From NCBI GenBank assembly GCA_019703815.1, contig AP023052.1, forward strand, positions 744,001 through 808,000: DNA of 64,000 nt, written 5' to 3'. Below the pieces are notes generated by a model. That model worked only from the letters and a program-made list of their open reading frames with translations. It was not told where the DNA came from and made no database searches. Below, piece by piece: positions 10,133 to 21,726 of the stretch. Source of the stretch: Thaumasiovibrio occultus. GTDB taxonomy: Bacteria; Pseudomonadota; Gammaproteobacteria; Enterobacterales; Vibrionaceae. The number at the start of each line of letters is the position of its first letter. The stretch's first letter is position 1. A program made the translations under genes and the position numbers.

Positions 10133-10217
10133 TGGTGCGGGAAGAGAGACTTGAACTCTCACACCTTGCGGCGCCAGAACCTAAATCTGGTGCGTCTACC
10201 AATTTCGCCATCCCCGC
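10133..10217 (-). tRNA. tRNA-Leu(UAG)
   Basis: 85 nt, GCGGGGA acceptor version, anticodon TAG; 817 bp from its copy at 9316. Confidence 0.97.
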
Positions 10218-10287
10218 ACAACAAATTGTTGTCTTAACGACTTCAGTGAAGTCACTAAGGGAGTTACTGTGGCAAGTAACAAATAAA

Positions 10288-10364
10288 TGGTGGCTACGAC
10301 GGGATTCGAACCTGTGACCCCATCATTATGAGTGATGTGCTCTAACCAACTGAGCTACGTAGCC
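10288..10364 (-). tRNA. tRNA-Met(CAU), elongator
   Basis: 77 nt, anticodon CAT, encoded CCA; 817 bp from its copy at 9471. Confidence 0.95.
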
Positions 10365-10408
10365 AATACATAATCGCTAATCAAGTTGTTAGCCACTATG
10401 AGAAATAG

Positions 10409-10483
10409 TGGCAGGGCTACCTGGATTCGAACCAGGGAATGGCGGCATCAAAAGCCGCTGCCTTACCGCTTGGCGATAGCCCT
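10409..10483 (-). tRNA. tRNA-Gln(UUG)
   Basis: 75 nt, anticodon TTG; 817 bp from its copy at 9592. Confidence 0.97.
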
Positions 10484-10515
10484 GCAGATACGTTTTACAA
10501 CGTTATCTTAAATGA

Positions 10516-10600
10516 TGGTGCGGGAAGAGAGACTTGAACTCTCACACCTTGCGGCGCCAGAACCTAAATCTGGTGCGTCTACCAATTTCGCCATCCCCGC
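10516..10600 (-). tRNA. tRNA-Leu(UAG)
   Basis: 85 nt, GCGGGGA acceptor version, anticodon TAG; 817 bp from its copy at 9699. Confidence 0.97.
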
Positions 10601-10714
10601 AGAATCTTTTCTGCCTAACTAACTCAAACTTCTAGTAGCCTTGAGTTGTTAGTTGCTGTCATCGACAGTCTTTTGTGTCTTATCAATTGATGAGATCAAT
10701 CGATAAGAGAGTAA

Positions 10715-10799
10715 TGGTGCGGGAGGAGAGACTTGAACTCTCACACCTTGCGGCGCCAGAACCTAAATCTGGTGCGTCTACCAATTTCGCCACCCCCGC
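10715..10799 (-). tRNA. tRNA-Leu(UAG)
   Basis: 85 nt, GCGGGGG acceptor version, anticodon TAG; 817 bp from its copy at 9898. Confidence 0.97.
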
Positions 10800-10841
10800 A
10801 AATTTTGTGTGCCACTTACAACGCTCAAAAGAGGGAAGAAG

Positions 10842-10916
10842 TGGCAGGGCTACCTGGATTCGAACCAGGGAATGGCGGCATCAAAAGCCGCTGCCTTACC
10901 GCTTGGCGATAGCCCT
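10842..10916 (-). tRNA. tRNA-Gln(UUG)
   Basis: 75 nt, anticodon TTG; 817 bp from its copy at 10025. Confidence 0.97.
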
Positions 10917-10949
10917 GCAGATACGTTTTTCAACGTTATCTTCAATTAA

Positions 10950-11034
10950 TGGTGCGGGAAGAGAGACTTGAACTCTCACACCTTGCGGCGCCAGAACCTA
11001 AATCTGGTGCGTCTACCAATTTCGCCATCCCCGC
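10950..11034 (-). tRNA. tRNA-Leu(UAG)
   Basis: 85 nt, GCGGGGA acceptor version, anticodon TAG; 817 bp from its copy at 10133. Confidence 0.97.
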
Positions 11035-11104
11035 ACAACAAATTGTTGTCTTAATAACTTCAGCGAAGTCATCAAGGGAGTTACTGTGGCAAGTAACAAA
11101 TAAA

Positions 11105-11181
11105 TGGTGGCTACGACGGGATTCGAACCTGTGACCCCATCATTATGAGTGATGTGCTCTAACCAACTGAGCTACGTAGCC
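11105..11181 (-). tRNA. tRNA-Met(CAU), elongator
   Basis: 77 nt, anticodon CAT; 817 bp from its copy at 10288. The tandem repeat register ends here. Confidence 0.95.
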
Positions 11182-11231
11182 ATATGTATATCGCTGCCCT
11201 CAAAGAGCGGAGCAGTATACCTTAAAAAATT

Positions 11232-11306
11232 TGGCAGGGCTACCTGGATTCGAACCAGGGAATGGCGGCATCAAAAGCCGCTGCCTTACCGCTTGGCGAT
11301 AGCCCT
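11232..11306 (-). tRNA. tRNA-Gln(UUG)
   Basis: 75 nt, anticodon TTG, encoded CCA. Its upstream flank differs from the repeated copies, so it lies outside the 817-bp register. Confidence 0.97.
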
Positions 11307-11335
11307 ACAGATACGTTTACAACGTTATCTTAAAG

Positions 11336-11420
11336 TGGTGCGGGAAGAGAGACTTGAACTCTCACACCTTGCGGCGCCAGAACCTAAATCTGGTGCGTCT
11401 ACCAATTTCGCCATCCCCGC
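11336..11420 (-). tRNA. tRNA-Leu(UAG)
   Basis: 85 nt, GCGGGGA acceptor version, anticodon TAG, encoded CCA. Confidence 0.97.
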
Positions 11421-11447
11421 ACATTGTAACCTCCCTAAGGAGGAGAG

Positions 11448-11524
11448 TGGTGGCTACGACGGGATTCGAACCTGTGACCCCATCATTATGAGTGATGTGC
11501 TCTAACCAACTGAGCTACGTAGCC
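11448..11524 (-). tRNA. tRNA-Met(CAU), elongator
   Basis: 77 nt, anticodon CAT, encoded CCA. First gene of the array, about 60 nt downstream of the promoter. Confidence 0.95.
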
Positions 11525-11592
11525 ATAATCTCTATTTTTGCGATTTCCACCGCCGTTGCTCTTACGATGCCGTGACGCTGGAAACGGGGCGC

Positions 11593-11621
11593 ATTATGCT
11601 TACCTCGTCAAAAACCGTCAA
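11593..11621 (-). promoter_or_regulatory. Sigma-70 promoter of the tRNA array
   Basis: Read on the minus strand: -35 TTGACG (11621-11616), a 17-bp spacer, -10 CATAAT (11598-11593), then a GC-rich discriminator GCGCCCC. This layout is typical of strong, stringently controlled stable-RNA promoters. Transcription would start near 11586. Confidence 0.85.
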
Positions 11622-11825
11622 CCATTTTTTTGCAGAAAACGGGATTTCTAAATCGTTCGCTGGATATTTGGACAAAACGCTGCTTGTGGCAGCAAAAACT
11701 GGCCAAAATATCTGCCCGGTTTCGATAGCAAGCATGCCAATTGAGGATGTGCGCTGGTACGCAAACTGGAAAAGAAAAGCGGTGCGGTTCAAAGGAGAAA
11801 CAAAAAGGACAAACAGGGGGCAGAA

Positions 11826-11852
11826 AAAAGCCGCCAAGAGGAGGCGGCTTTT
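11826..11852 (-). terminator. Rho-independent terminator after ychF
   Basis: On the minus strand a GCCGCC/GGCGGC stem is followed by a run of T. It begins a few bases after the ychF stop codon. Confidence 0.85.
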
Positions 11853-11861
11853 GGGTGTTTT

Positions 11862-12953
11862 TTAAACGTTGAAGCGGAAGTGAACCACATCGCCGTCTTT
11901 TACAATGTATTCTTTACCTTCCAGACGCCATTTACCGGCATCTTTCGCACCGCTCTCACCACGGAACTGAATGTAATCGTCGTAGCCGATCACTTCTGCA
12001 CGGATGAAGCCTTTTTCGAAGTCAGTATGGATTTTACCCGCTGATTGCGGCGCAGTTGCACCGACAGGGATGGTCCATGCGCGCACTTCTTTCACGCCAG
12101 CGGTGAAGTAAGTTTGCAGATCTAGCAGAGAATAACCGCTACGGATCACGCGGTTTAGGCCCGGCTCTTCGATACCCATATCAGATAGGAACTCTTCACG
12201 ATCTGCGTCGTCTAGCTCTGCAATTTCAGACTCGATAGCGGCACAAACAGGCACAACTACCGCGTTTTCTTTCTCTGCGAACTCACGTACTTGATCGAGG
12301 AACGGGTTGTTTTCGAAACCGTCTTCATTCACGTTCGCGATGTACATGGTTGGTTTTAGCGTTAGGAAGTTGAGGTAGTCGATCGCTGCCGCTTCTTCTT
12401 TTGTTAGCTCAACAGAGCGTGCCATACCGCCTTCCGTTAGGGTCGGTAGCATCTTCTCAAGGACAGTGATTTCGAATTTCGCATCTTTATCACCGCCTTT
12501 TGCACGTTTCGCTAGGCGTTGGATTGCACGCTCACAGGTGTCAAGATCCGCCAGCGCCAACTCTAGGTTGATCACTTCGATATCTGAAAGCGGGTTGATC
12601 TTACCGGCAACGTGGATGATGTTATCGTTCTCAAAACAGCGAACAACGTGACCGATCGCGTCAGTTTCACGGATGTTAGCTAGGAATTTGTTACCCAAGC
12701 CTTCACCTTTAGATGCACCGGCAACAAGACCTGCGATGTCAACGAACTCCATGGTTGTTGGCAGGATGCGCTCTGGCTTCACGATTTCAGCCAATGCGTC
12801 TAGACGTAGATCTGGCACAGGCACCACGCCCGTGTTTGGCTCGATAGTACAGAACGGGAAGTTCGCCGCTTCGATACCTGCTTTGGTCAGCGCGTTGAAC
12901 AGAGTTGATTTACCAACGTTTGGCAATCCGACAATACCGCATTTAAAACCCAT
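11862..12953 (-). CDS. ychF: Redox-regulated ATPase/GTPase YchF (OLA1 family)
   Basis: Universally conserved Obg-family P-loop protein that hydrolyses ATP, binds ribosomes and is linked to oxidative stress response. The 363 residues begin with [17 protein letters not shown] (Walker A at 9-16), carry DIAGLV as the G3 region near residue 72, and end with a TGS domain (about 280-363). It follows pth by about 50 bp on the same strand, the usual arrangement. Length and motifs are normal. Confidence 0.97.
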   Translation of the reverse strand: MGFKCGIVGLPNVGKSTLFNALTKAGIEAANFPFCTIEPNTGVVPVPDLRLDALAEIVKPERILPTTMEFVDIAGLVAGASKGEGLGNKFLANIRETDAIGHVVRCFENDNIIHVAGKINPLSDIEVINLELALADLDTCERAIQRLAKRAKGGDKDAKFEITVLEKMLPTLTEGGMARSVELTKEEAAAIDYLNFLTLKPTMYIANVNEDGFENNPFLDQVREFAEKENAVVVPVCAAIESEIAELDDADREEFLSDMGIEEPGLNRVIRSGYSLLDLQTYFTAGVKEVRAWTIPVGATAPQSAGKIHTDFEKGFIRAEVIGYDDYIQFRGESGAKDAGKWRLEGKEYIVKDGDVVHFRFNV

Positions 12954-13005
12954 TGATGGAACCCTTTGCTATGTGTTCGGTTAAGCATAGTCGCCAAGCG
13001 ACGTG

Positions 13006-13596
13006 CTATTCTGCTTTGAAAGTATGTAGACGGTTTTGTGCCTTACTTAGGCCATCCTTCATAAGGATGTCGATACAGCGCGTGGCTTCATCCACAGCGG
13101 CATCAATGCACTCTTGCTCTTTAGCTGGTGCTTTACCTAACACAAATCCCGCGACACGGTTCTTGTCGCCCGGATGACCAATGCCGATCCGCAGGCGATA
13201 AAATTCTTTGTTGTTACCCATCTTGCTGATGATGTCGCGCAAGCCATTGTGCCCGCCATGACCGCCGCCTTTTTTGAATTTGGCCACCCCAGGTGGCAGA
13301 TCCAATTCATCATGGGCAACCATGATCTGCTCTACCGGAATTTGGTAGAACTTGGCCAATGCCGAGACCGCTTTACCTGAAAGGTTCATGTAGGTCGAAG
13401 GGATCAGTAGACGGATCTCGCTGCTACCTACGGTAATATGCCCTGTCCAGCCAAAGAACTTTGGCTCGTCTTTTAACGTGACATTGTGAATACGGGCAAG
13501 CTCTTGCACTACCCATGCGCCGGCATTGTGGCGCGTGCGCTCATACTCTTTGCCCGGGTTTGCCAAGCCGACAAGAAGGCGAATTTCGCTGCTCAC
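13006..13596 (-). CDS. pth: Peptidyl-tRNA hydrolase
   Basis: Releases amino acids or peptides from tRNA after abortive translation. I chose the GTG at 13596 because it gives the family start (M)[14 protein letters not shown] and a normal 196-residue product; a longer in-frame extension to 13695 would add unconserved sequence and cross the prs terminator. Catalytic histidine lies in RTRHNAG near residue 22, and the HDELDLPPG motif is near residue 94. Followed closely by ychF. Confidence 0.95.
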   Translation of the reverse strand: MSSEIRLLVGLANPGKEYERTRHNAGAWVVQELARIHNVTLKDEPKFFGWTGHITVGSSEIRLLIPSTYMNLSGKAVSALAKFYQIPVEQIMVAHDELDLPPGVAKFKKGGGHGGHNGLRDIISKMGNNKEFYRLRIGIGHPGDKNRVAGFVLGKAPAKEQECIDAAVDEATRCIDILMKDGLSKAQNRLHTFKAE

Positions 13597-13660
13597 GAAG
13601 TCTCTCTCAACGGTGATAGGATAAAAAAAGTGGCTTATGTTACCACATTCCCAAAACGAC

Positions 13661-13684
13661 AACACCCCGCCGAAGCGGGGTGCT
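13661..13684 (-). terminator. Terminator between prs and pth
   Basis: On the minus strand ACCCCGC-TTCG-GCGGGGT forms a very stable hairpin with a UUCG tetraloop, followed by a T-rich stretch (GTTGTCGTTTT). It ends the prs transcript. Confidence 0.8.
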
Positions 13685-13756
13685 GAACTAAGCAAAGCAC
13701 AAGGGAGTGATTCACTCTGACTTGTGCTATGCCCGTCAATAGCGTTGGACGCGTAA

Positions 13757-14704
13757 TTACGCGTTGAACATCGCAGAGATTGACTCTTCGTTGCTGATGC
13801 GACGGATCGCTTCAGCTAGCATGCCAGATAGAGACAGCTGCTTCACTTTACCAGTGGCTTGCATCTCTTCAGTCAGCGTAATTGAGTCAGTCACGATCAC
13901 TTGGTCTAGAACTGAGTTCTTGATGTTCTGAGGTGCGTTACCAGAGAAAACAGCGTGAGTCGCGTAAGCGAATACACGTTTCGCGCCGCGCTCTTTTAGC
14001 GCTTCTGCTGCTTTACACAGTGTGCCACCGGTGTCGATCATGTCATCAACGATCACGCAGTCGCGACCTTCAACATCACCGATCAGGTTCATCACTTCAG
14101 ACACGTTCGCACGTGGGCGACGCTTGTCAACGATAGCGATGTCGATATCGCCAAGCGCTTTCGCTGTTGCACGAGCACGTACAACGCCACCTAGGTCAGG
14201 AGAAACCACAACTGGGTTATCTAGACCACGGGTTTGCATGTCTTCAAGAAGCACAGGCGTACCGAAGATGTTGTCTACAGGTACGTCGAAGAAACCTTGG
14301 ATTTGCTCTGCGTGCAGATCGACAGTCAGAACGCGGTCAACACCCACGTTAGACAGGAAGTCAGCGATCACTTTAGCAGTGATAGGCACACGAGATGAAC
14401 GCACACGGCGGTCTTGGCGAGCGTAACCGAAGTAAGGGATAACCGCAGTAATACGACCAGCAGAGGCACGACGCAGCGCATCGATCATCACGATCAGTTC
14501 CATCAAGTTATCGTTGGTAGGCGCACAGGTAGATTGGATAATGAAAACATCGCTACCACGCACGTTTTCATTAATCTGCACTGCAATTTCGCCATCAGAG
14601 AAACGACCAACAGATGCATCTCCTAGAGAGATGTAAAGACGATCAGCAATACGTTGGGCTAGTTCTGGTGTAGCGTTACCAGCAAAAAGCTTCATATCAG
14701 GCAC
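13757..14704 (-). CDS. prs: Ribose-phosphate pyrophosphokinase Prs
   Basis: Makes PRPP from ribose 5-phosphate and ATP for nucleotide, histidine, tryptophan and NAD synthesis. The 315-residue product keeps the FGYARQDRR loop near residue 97 and the PRPP motif DDMIDTGGT near residues 220-228. The start is GTG (GTG CCT GAT ATG), giving the same [14 protein letters not shown] start as the E. coli enzyme; an AGG lies eight bases upstream. It follows ispE at 39 bp, as in other gammaproteobacteria. Confidence 0.97.
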   Translation of the reverse strand: MPDMKLFAGNATPELAQRIADRLYISLGDASVGRFSDGEIAVQINENVRGSDVFIIQSTCAPTNDNLMELIVMIDALRRASAGRITAVIPYFGYARQDRRVRSSRVPITAKVIADFLSNVGVDRVLTVDLHAEQIQGFFDVPVDNIFGTPVLLEDMQTRGLDNPVVVSPDLGGVVRARATAKALGDIDIAIVDKRRPRANVSEVMNLIGDVEGRDCVIVDDMIDTGGTLCKAAEALKERGAKRVFAYATHAVFSGNAPQNIKNSVLDQVIVTDSITLTEEMQATGKVKQLSLSGMLAEAIRRISNEESISAMFNA

Positions 14705-14743
14705 GGTGGAAACCTCAGGGTTGCGTCCAAAATGTTGTCTGGC

Positions 14744-15592
14744 TTATGACTGTTGTAAAGTCTTCAGCAAAGGAGAGTTGTTGATACCTTGGGCAACAAA
14801 ACCACTCAGCCAGTCGGGTAATTTTTTAAATACGGTCTCGGCTTCTTCGCGAGTGTTAAACTCAGCAAAAACACAGGCACCGGTTCCGGTCAATCTTGAC
14901 GGCGCATATTCTAGCAGCCACGAAAGCGCCTTATCAACCTCGGGATGCAGTTCTGAGACAATCTTTTCGCAATCGTTTTCGTAATTTAGGCCCAAAAGCG
15001 TTGCCATATCTCGTTTCGGCGTGTCTCGTTTTAATTTTGGATGAGTGAAAATAGAGACGGTTGCGACGTCCACCGGTGGCTTAACAACAAGATAAAATTG
15101 CTCTTTTGGCTGGGCATTGCGGAAAATTTCACCGACGCCTTCGGCAAAGGCGGCGCGTCCGCGAACAAACACCGGCACATCGGCACCCAGCTTGACCCCG
15201 ATATCGGCTAATTCATCTTCACTTAAACCGGTTTGCCACAGGTGATTGAGGGCAACCAGGGTGGTGGCGGCGTTGGATGAACCACCACCAATGCCGCCGC
15301 CCATCGGCAGGATTTTCTCCAGCTCGATATGCGCGCCAAGAGAGCAGCCTGTTTTTTGCTTCAGCGCTATCGCGGCTTTGTAGATCAAATTGCTCTCTAA
15401 CGGCACCCCAGGGATCGCGGGGGCGAGGGTGATCGCGTCGCTGTTATTGACACTAATGGTCAGGGTGTCGCCATGATCAAGAAATTGGAACAGGGTTTGA
15501 AGCTCATGGTAGCCGTCTGCACGACGGCCATTGATGTAGAGAAAGAGGTTCAGTTTCGCTGGAGATGGCCAGGCAGAAGGCGCGGTGTTCAT
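14744..15592 (-). CDS. ispE: 4-diphosphocytidyl-2-C-methyl-D-erythritol kinase IspE
   Basis: GHMP kinase of the MEP isoprenoid pathway. The product (282 residues) contains the ATP-binding glycine loop [14 protein letters not shown] near residues 95-108 and the KLNLFLY start region. The start at 15592 is chosen because its ATG overlaps the lolB TGA (ATGA); another in-frame ATG lies four codons upstream. Part of a lolB-ispE-prs operon. Confidence 0.95.
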   Translation of the reverse strand: MNTAPSAWPSPAKLNLFLYINGRRADGYHELQTLFQFLDHGDTLTISVNNSDAITLAPAIPGVPLESNLIYKAAIALKQKTGCSLGAHIELEKILPMGGGIGGGSSNAATTLVALNHLWQTGLSEDELADIGVKLGADVPVFVRGRAAFAEGVGEIFRNAQPKEQFYLVVKPPVDVATVSIFTHPKLKRDTPKRDMATLLGLNYENDCEKIVSELHPEVDKALSWLLEYAPSRLTGTGACVFAEFNTREEAETVFKKLPDWLSGFVAQGINNSPLLKTLQQS

Positions 15593-16206
15593 TCGGTTTT
15601 CCATTGCTTAATGCGGATCAAAATGGTGCGATCGCTGCTTTTGAGGGTCAGCTTGGTTGGCATCGCGGGGGTCAGGGCATAATCGTATTGATCATAAGTC
15701 AGTACCCAAGGCTCGCCATCCAACATAATGGTAACATCTTGTAAGCGTTGATATTCGTTTAAGGTGTAGCTGTCAGCGCCGTTCGGCAGGCCAAGTAACC
15801 AATCGCCAAGCTCAGAAAAGGGCAGGGCAAGGCCGGTCAGCTGGTAGGTCATCTCGTTGATGTCGTGGCCCAAATAGGTTTGGCCGTCAGCATCGGTAAT
15901 GCTGGTCAGTGCGGGCGTTTTCTCGACCGAGAGGATCGTTTTGCCGACAAAGCTGGTAAGGCGAATGCGATCTTTGTCTGGCTCATGAGCCCAAAACAAG
16001 CTGCTGCTGTAGCGCTGGGTTTGGTCGCGATAGGCCAAACTGCCGGTGGCGGTATAGGTTGAAATGGCGTCCAGTTGCGCTTGATGTTTATCCCATTCGG
16101 TTTGGGTTGGCGGCGCTAAGGTTACACAGCCGGTGGTCAGCAGCGCACCCAAGCCAAGGGTCAAATAACGGATTTGATTAATACGGTGTTGAAAATTTGA
16201 GAACAC
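15589..16206 (-). CDS. lolB: Outer-membrane lipoprotein receptor LolB
   Basis: Accepts lipoproteins from LolA and inserts them into the inner leaflet of the outer membrane. The 205-residue precursor has a signal peptide ending in a lipobox (LLTTGC, cysteine near residue 27) and a beta-barrel-type body with WxxxQYDY near the C-terminus. It is transcribed divergently from hemA across 117 bp and overlaps ispE by four bases, a conserved gammaproteobacterial layout. Confidence 0.94.
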   Translation of the reverse strand: MFSNFQHRINQIRYLTLGLGALLTTGCVTLAPPTQTEWDKHQAQLDAISTYTATGSLAYRDQTQRYSSSLFWAHEPDKDRIRLTSFVGKTILSVEKTPALTSITDADGQTYLGHDINEMTYQLTGLALPFSELGDWLLGLPNGADSYTLNEYQRLQDVTIMLDGEPWVLTYDQYDYALTPAMPTKLTLKSSDRTILIRIKQWKTE

Positions 16207-16323
16207 TGCCCTATTTCCTGTGTCAGGTTGTTAAAACAGTTTGCTTTTATTCATAGTGGTCATCAAGTAAAATCACTAATCACCCCACGATAATTTGTAG
16301 TAGAGATCGCAAGCCCCTTACTC

Positions 16324-17577
16324 ATGACTTTGCTTGTTTTAGGAATCAATCATAAGACCGCTCCGGTAGAGCTGCGCGAAAAAGTTGCTTTTTCGCCAGA
16401 GAAATTGCCGCAGGCGTTGCAAGCCTTGTCTGAACATGAGCAGGTGAGCAGCAGTGTGATTGTTTCGACGTGCAACCGCACCGAACTCTACTGTCATTTA
16501 GACTCGCCAGGCAGTCATGGATTGATCGATTGGCTAAGCGAGTTTCATCATCTCAGTCTCGAAGATCTGCTACCTAGCCTGTATGTCCATGAGGACCAAG
16601 CCGCGGTTAAGCACTTAATGCGGGTGGCAAGTGGTTTGGACTCATTAGTGCTGGGTGAGCCGCAGATCTTTGGCCAGATCAAGCAAGCCTATTCTGAATC
16701 ACGCCAAGCTGATGCCATTCAAGGTACGCTCGAAAAACTGTTCCAGAAAGTTTTCACCGTTGCCAAACGGGTACGCACCGAAACCGATATCGGCGGCAAT
16801 GCAGTATCGGTGGCCTTTGCGGCTTGTTCGCTGGCAAAACAGATCTTCGAGTCGCTGTCACAAAGCACGGTGATGTTGATTGGTGCCGGGGAAACCATTG
16901 AGCTGGTGGCGCGCCATCTGTTTGAGAACGGCTGCCAGAAGTTGATTGTGGCTAACCGCACGCCGGAAAATGCCTACAAATTGGTGGAAGAGTTTGGGGT
17001 TGAGGTGATCAGTTTGCCTGAAATCCCGGAACACTTGCATCGAGCGGATATCGTGATCAGCTCCACCGCCAGTCCGCTGCCGATTTTGGGTAAGGGCATG
17101 GTGGAAAACGCAATTAAAGCGCGTCGATACCAACCTATGTTGATGGTGGATATAGCTGTGCCAAGGGATATTGAATCAGAAGTAGGCGACTTGCGCGACG
17201 TCTACCTTTATACTGTCGACGATCTTCAGTCAATCATCGCTAAGAATATTGAACAGCGCAAAGTGGCCGCGATTAAGGCTGAGGCGATTATCAGTGAAGA
17301 AAGCGCTCAGTTTATGCATTGGTTGCGCTCACTGGAAGCGGTCAGCACCATTCGTGAGTATCGCGAGCAGGCCGATGATATTCGTGATCTGTTTTTGCAA
17401 CGCGGCTTGCAAGCGCTAAAGAACGGCGGTGATCCCGAGCAGATCCTGACGGAACTGAGTAACAAATTAACTAATAAATTAATCCATGCACCAACCAAGG
17501 CCATGCAGCAAGCAGCACAGAACGGTGAGTCTGAAAAGCTCCTGCAAATCCGTGAAACCCTTGGGCTGGAAGAGTAA
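16324..17577 (+). CDS. hemA: Glutamyl-tRNA reductase HemA
   Basis: First committed enzyme of the C5 heme pathway; reduces glutamyl-tRNA to glutamate-1-semialdehyde. The 417 residues start [15 protein letters not shown], with the nucleophilic C50 in [10 protein letters not shown] and an NADPH-binding domain around residues 170-310. Followed after 14 bp by prfA. The upstream Shine-Dalgarno is poor, as often seen for hemA. Confidence 0.97.
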   Translation: MTLLVLGINHKTAPVELREKVAFSPEKLPQALQALSEHEQVSSSVIVSTCNRTELYCHLDSPGSHGLIDWLSEFHHLSLEDLLPSLYVHEDQAAVKHLMRVASGLDSLVLGEPQIFGQIKQAYSESRQADAIQGTLEKLFQKVFTVAKRVRTETDIGGNAVSVAFAACSLAKQIFESLSQSTVMLIGAGETIELVARHLFENGCQKLIVANRTPENAYKLVEEFGVEVISLPEIPEHLHRADIVISSTASPLPILGKGMVENAIKARRYQPMLMVDIAVPRDIESEVGDLRDVYLYTVDDLQSIIAKNIEQRKVAAIKAEAIISEESAQFMHWLRSLEAVSTIREYREQADDIRDLFLQRGLQALKNGGDPEQILTELSNKLTNKLIHAPTKAMQQAAQNGESEKLLQIRETLGLEE

Positions 17578-17591
17578 TCAAATCTGAGTCT

Positions 17592-18680
17592 ATGAAACCA
17601 TCTATCCTTCAAAAACTTCAGACGCTAGAAGAGCGTTATGAAGAAGTGCAACACCTTCTTGGCGATCCATCGATCATCAGCGATCAAGAGCGTTTCCGTG
17701 CGCTTTCTCGTGAATACTCTCAGTTGGAAGAAGTGACTAAATGCTTCCAAAGCTATCAGCAAGCACAAGAAGATTTAGTGGCTGCCGAAGAGATGGCGAA
17801 CGAAGACGACGCGGAAATGCGCGAGATGGTGCAAGACGAGATCAAAGATGCGAAGCAACGCATCGAAGCGCTGACTGACGAGCTGCAAATCTTGTTGTTG
17901 CCAAAAGATCCGAACGATAGCCGTAACTGCTTCGTGGAAATTCGCGCCGGTGCCGGCGGTGATGAAGCGGGCATTTTCGCAGGTGATCTGTTCCGCATGT
18001 ACAGTAAATACGCCGAATCAAAAGGCTGGCGTATCGAAGTTGTGAACTCGAATGCCAGTGAGCAAGGCGGCTACAAAGAGATGATCGCCAAAGTGAACGG
18101 CGATGGCGCGTACGGTGTATTGAAGTTTGAATCCGGCGGTCACCGTGTTCAGCGTGTACCTGCGACGGAATCACAAGGCCGTATTCACACCTCAGCTTGT
18201 ACTGTCGCGATTTTGCCAGAAGTGCCGGAAGCGGAGATCCCTGAGATCAACGCCGGCGATCTGAAAATCGACACCTTCCGTGCCTCGGGCGCGGGTGGTC
18301 AGCACGTTAACACCACCGATTCGGCAATCCGTATTACCCATTTACCAACCGGTATCGTGGTGGAATGTCAGGACGAGCGTTCACAGCACAAGAACAAAGC
18401 CAAAGCGATGTCGGTGCTAGCGGCGCGTATCATCAAAGCAGAAGAAGAAAAGCGTCACGCCGAAGAAGCGTCGACGCGTCGTAACCTCTTGGGTAGTGGC
18501 GATCGCAGTGACCGTATCCGTACTTACAACTACCCACAAGGTCGTGTGTCGGATCACCGCATTAACTTGACCGTGTATCGCTTGAACGAAGTGATGGAAG
18601 GGGATCTCGATAGCCTGATTGGTCCTGTGGTGCAAGAACACCAAGCCGATCAGCTTGCCGCACTGGCAGATAACAACTAA
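17592..18680 (+). CDS. prfA: Peptide chain release factor 1
   Basis: Recognises UAA and UAG stop codons and triggers peptide release. The 362-residue protein has the catalytic GGQ motif ([13 protein letters not shown]) near residue 233, the target of PrmC methylation, whose gene follows two bases after the stop. Length and order hemA-prfA-prmC are standard. Confidence 0.97.
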   Translation: MKPSILQKLQTLEERYEEVQHLLGDPSIISDQERFRALSREYSQLEEVTKCFQSYQQAQEDLVAAEEMANEDDAEMREMVQDEIKDAKQRIEALTDELQILLLPKDPNDSRNCFVEIRAGAGGDEAGIFAGDLFRMYSKYAESKGWRIEVVNSNASEQGGYKEMIAKVNGDGAYGVLKFESGGHRVQRVPATESQGRIHTSACTVAILPEVPEAEIPEINAGDLKIDTFRASGAGGQHVNTTDSAIRITHLPTGIVVECQDERSQHKNKAKAMSVLAARIIKAEEEKRHAEEASTRRNLLGSGDRSDRIRTYNYPQGRVSDHRINLTVYRLNEVMEGDLDSLIGPVVQEHQADQLAALADNN

Positions 18681-18682
18681 CC

Positions 18683-19522
18683 ATGCAAATTGCCCAATGG
18701 TTACAAACGACGCAGCTGCAACTGGCTGCGTCGGGTTCTCCCAGCCCTGCAATTGATGCAGAAGTGCTGCTCCTTCACGTACTCCAACAAAACCGCAGTT
18801 ATCTTTTCACTTGGCCAGATAAAGTGCTTGATGATGCTCAATTAGCGCAACTCAGCGCCTTGGTTGAACGTCGTCAAAACGGTGAGCCTGTCGCGTATAT
18901 TACCGGTAGCCGCGAATTTTGGTCGCTCAATTTGGCGGTGAGCCCTGCGACGTTGATCCCACGCCCGGATACTGAGCTGTTGGTTGAGTTGGCGTTAGCA
19001 GCTTTACCTCCATCGCATGCCACTATTTTGGATCTCGGCACAGGAACTGGGGCGATAGCCCTTGCAATTGGCAGTGAGCGCCCCGATTGTAAAGTCATCG
19101 GTGTCGACATTCAGCCGGACGCAGTGGCATTGGCAACACAAAATGGCCAAACCAACGGGGTGAGTAATTGTGAGTTCTTGCCAAGCAGTTGGTTTAGCGC
19201 GTTGACAACGCAACGCTTTGAATTGATTGTCAGTAATCCACCGTATATCGACCCGCAAGACCCGCACCTGTCACAAGGTGATGTGCGTTTTGAACCCTTA
19301 TCGGCATTGATCGCTGAGGATAAAGGAATGGCCGATATCCAGCACATTGCGACTGAAAGTCGTGGGTTTTTGTTGGACGGTGGCTGGTTGATGTTTGAAC
19401 ATGGGTACGATCAAGGGCTGGCGTCACGTCAATGTCTCTCTGCATTGGGTTACGTTGAGGTGGAAACAAAACAAGACTATGCCGGTCATGATCGCGTAAC
19501 ACTGGGACGCTGGAAGGGATAA
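18683..19522 (+). CDS. prmC: Release factor glutamine methyltransferase PrmC (HemK)
   Basis: S-adenosylmethionine-dependent enzyme that methylates the glutamine of the GGQ motif in RF1 and RF2. The 279 residues show an N-terminal helical domain, the SAM motif DLGTGTGAIALAI (about residues 113-125) and the NPPY catalytic motif (VSNPPYID, near residue 185). Tightly packed between prfA and sirB2. Another NPPY methyltransferase gene, prmB, is present at 42.7 kb. Confidence 0.96.
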   Translation: MQIAQWLQTTQLQLAASGSPSPAIDAEVLLLHVLQQNRSYLFTWPDKVLDDAQLAQLSALVERRQNGEPVAYITGSREFWSLNLAVSPATLIPRPDTELLVELALAALPPSHATILDLGTGTGAIALAIGSERPDCKVIGVDIQPDAVALATQNGQTNGVSNCEFLPSSWFSALTTQRFELIVSNPPYIDPQDPHLSQGDVRFEPLSALIAEDKGMADIQHIATESRGFLLDGGWLMFEHGYDQGLASRQCLSALGYVEVETKQDYAGHDRVTLGRWKG

Positions 19523-19525
19523 GCC

Positions 19526-19912
19526 ATGTACATAGCGCTAAAACATATTCATTTGATGCTGATCGTGATCAGTGTCAGTCTGTTTGTTTTCCGTTTCGTG
19601 TTGAATTGGAAAGCATCGCCCCTTTTGAAGAAAAAGCCACTGCGCATTGCACCGCATGCGATTGACACCTTATTGCTGCTCAGCGGAATAGGACTGATCG
19701 CCGCGACCGGTTTTGTGTTTGTGCCCTTTACCGAAGGCGGTGCGTGGCTGACGACTAAGTTGACCTGTGTGCTGGCCTATATTGCGTTGGGTGTGTTCGC
19801 CTTTCGCGGTAAGAACCGCTTTTTTCAGATCTTCTCGTTTTTCGGCGCATTGGGTTGGTTGCTAATGGCGTACAACATTGCCACCACCAAGGTGCCAACA
19901 TTGTTTGGGTAA
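19526..19912 (+). CDS. sirB2: SirB2-family membrane protein
   Basis: Small 128-residue inner-membrane protein with four predicted hydrophobic segments and the family start YIALKHIHLMLI. Function is not established; the family name comes from an old Salmonella invasion phenotype. It sits three bases after prmC and 12 bp before sirB1, as in Enterobacteriaceae (ychQ). Confidence 0.9.
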   Translation: MYIALKHIHLMLIVISVSLFVFRFVLNWKASPLLKKKPLRIAPHAIDTLLLLSGIGLIAATGFVFVPFTEGGAWLTTKLTCVLAYIALGVFAFRGKNRFFQIFSFFGALGWLLMAYNIATTKVPTLFG

Positions 19913-19924
19913 TTTGAGGTAACG

Positions 19925-21615
<1,691 letters not shown>

Positions 21616-21663
21616 GCGGTTGAGCGAGACGTTGTCGCCAATACTGCCGAGTTTCGGTAATAA

Positions 21664-21693
21664 AAATCCCAGCCATGTGCTGGGATTTTTTAT
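21664..21693. terminator. Bidirectional terminator between convergent kdsA and chemoreceptor gene
   Basis: AATCCCAGC pairs with GCTGGGATT, flanked by A on one side and T on the other. It can serve both converging genes. Confidence 0.85.
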
Positions 21694-21726
21694 GGGCGGG
21701 ATGTCTAAAACCTAGCGTTAAATGGC

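Larger units (their letters stand above)
8775..11181. repeat. 817-bp tandem repeat of tRNA genes, nearly three copies
   Basis: Equivalent tRNA genes recur at exactly 817 bp: 9081/9898/10715, 9208/10025/10842, 9316/10133/10950, 9471/10288/11105, 9592/10409 and 9699/10516. Full units are 9081-9897 and 9898-10714; a 306-bp partial unit precedes (8775-9080) and a partial one follows (10715-11181). Each unit holds Leu, Gln, Leu, Met, Gln and Leu genes. The spacers are also nearly identical, with only scattered substitutions, which implies recent duplication by unequal crossing-over. Confidence 0.95.

Noticed and set aside
8448-11505. Series of short plus-strand reading frames with repeated peptide VREERLELSHLAAPEPKSG
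   Set aside because: They are antisense translations of tRNA-Leu genes; the peptide repeats only because the tRNAs do.
8496-11524. CRISPR-like regular repeats
   Set aside because: The repeats fold as tRNAs with encoded CCA and differ in type; spacing and lack of cas genes exclude CRISPR.
8433-11525. Integrated element at the tRNA array
   Set aside because: No integrase, no attachment duplication other than the tRNA genes themselves, and flanking genes are core.
11572-11865. Plus-strand 97-codon frame before ychF
   Set aside because: It overlaps the tRNA-array promoter and the ychF terminator, has no recognisable domain and no good ribosome binding site.
13597-13695. N-terminal extension of Pth
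   Set aside because: It would cross the prs terminator and adds unconserved sequence before the conserved [14 protein letters not shown] start.
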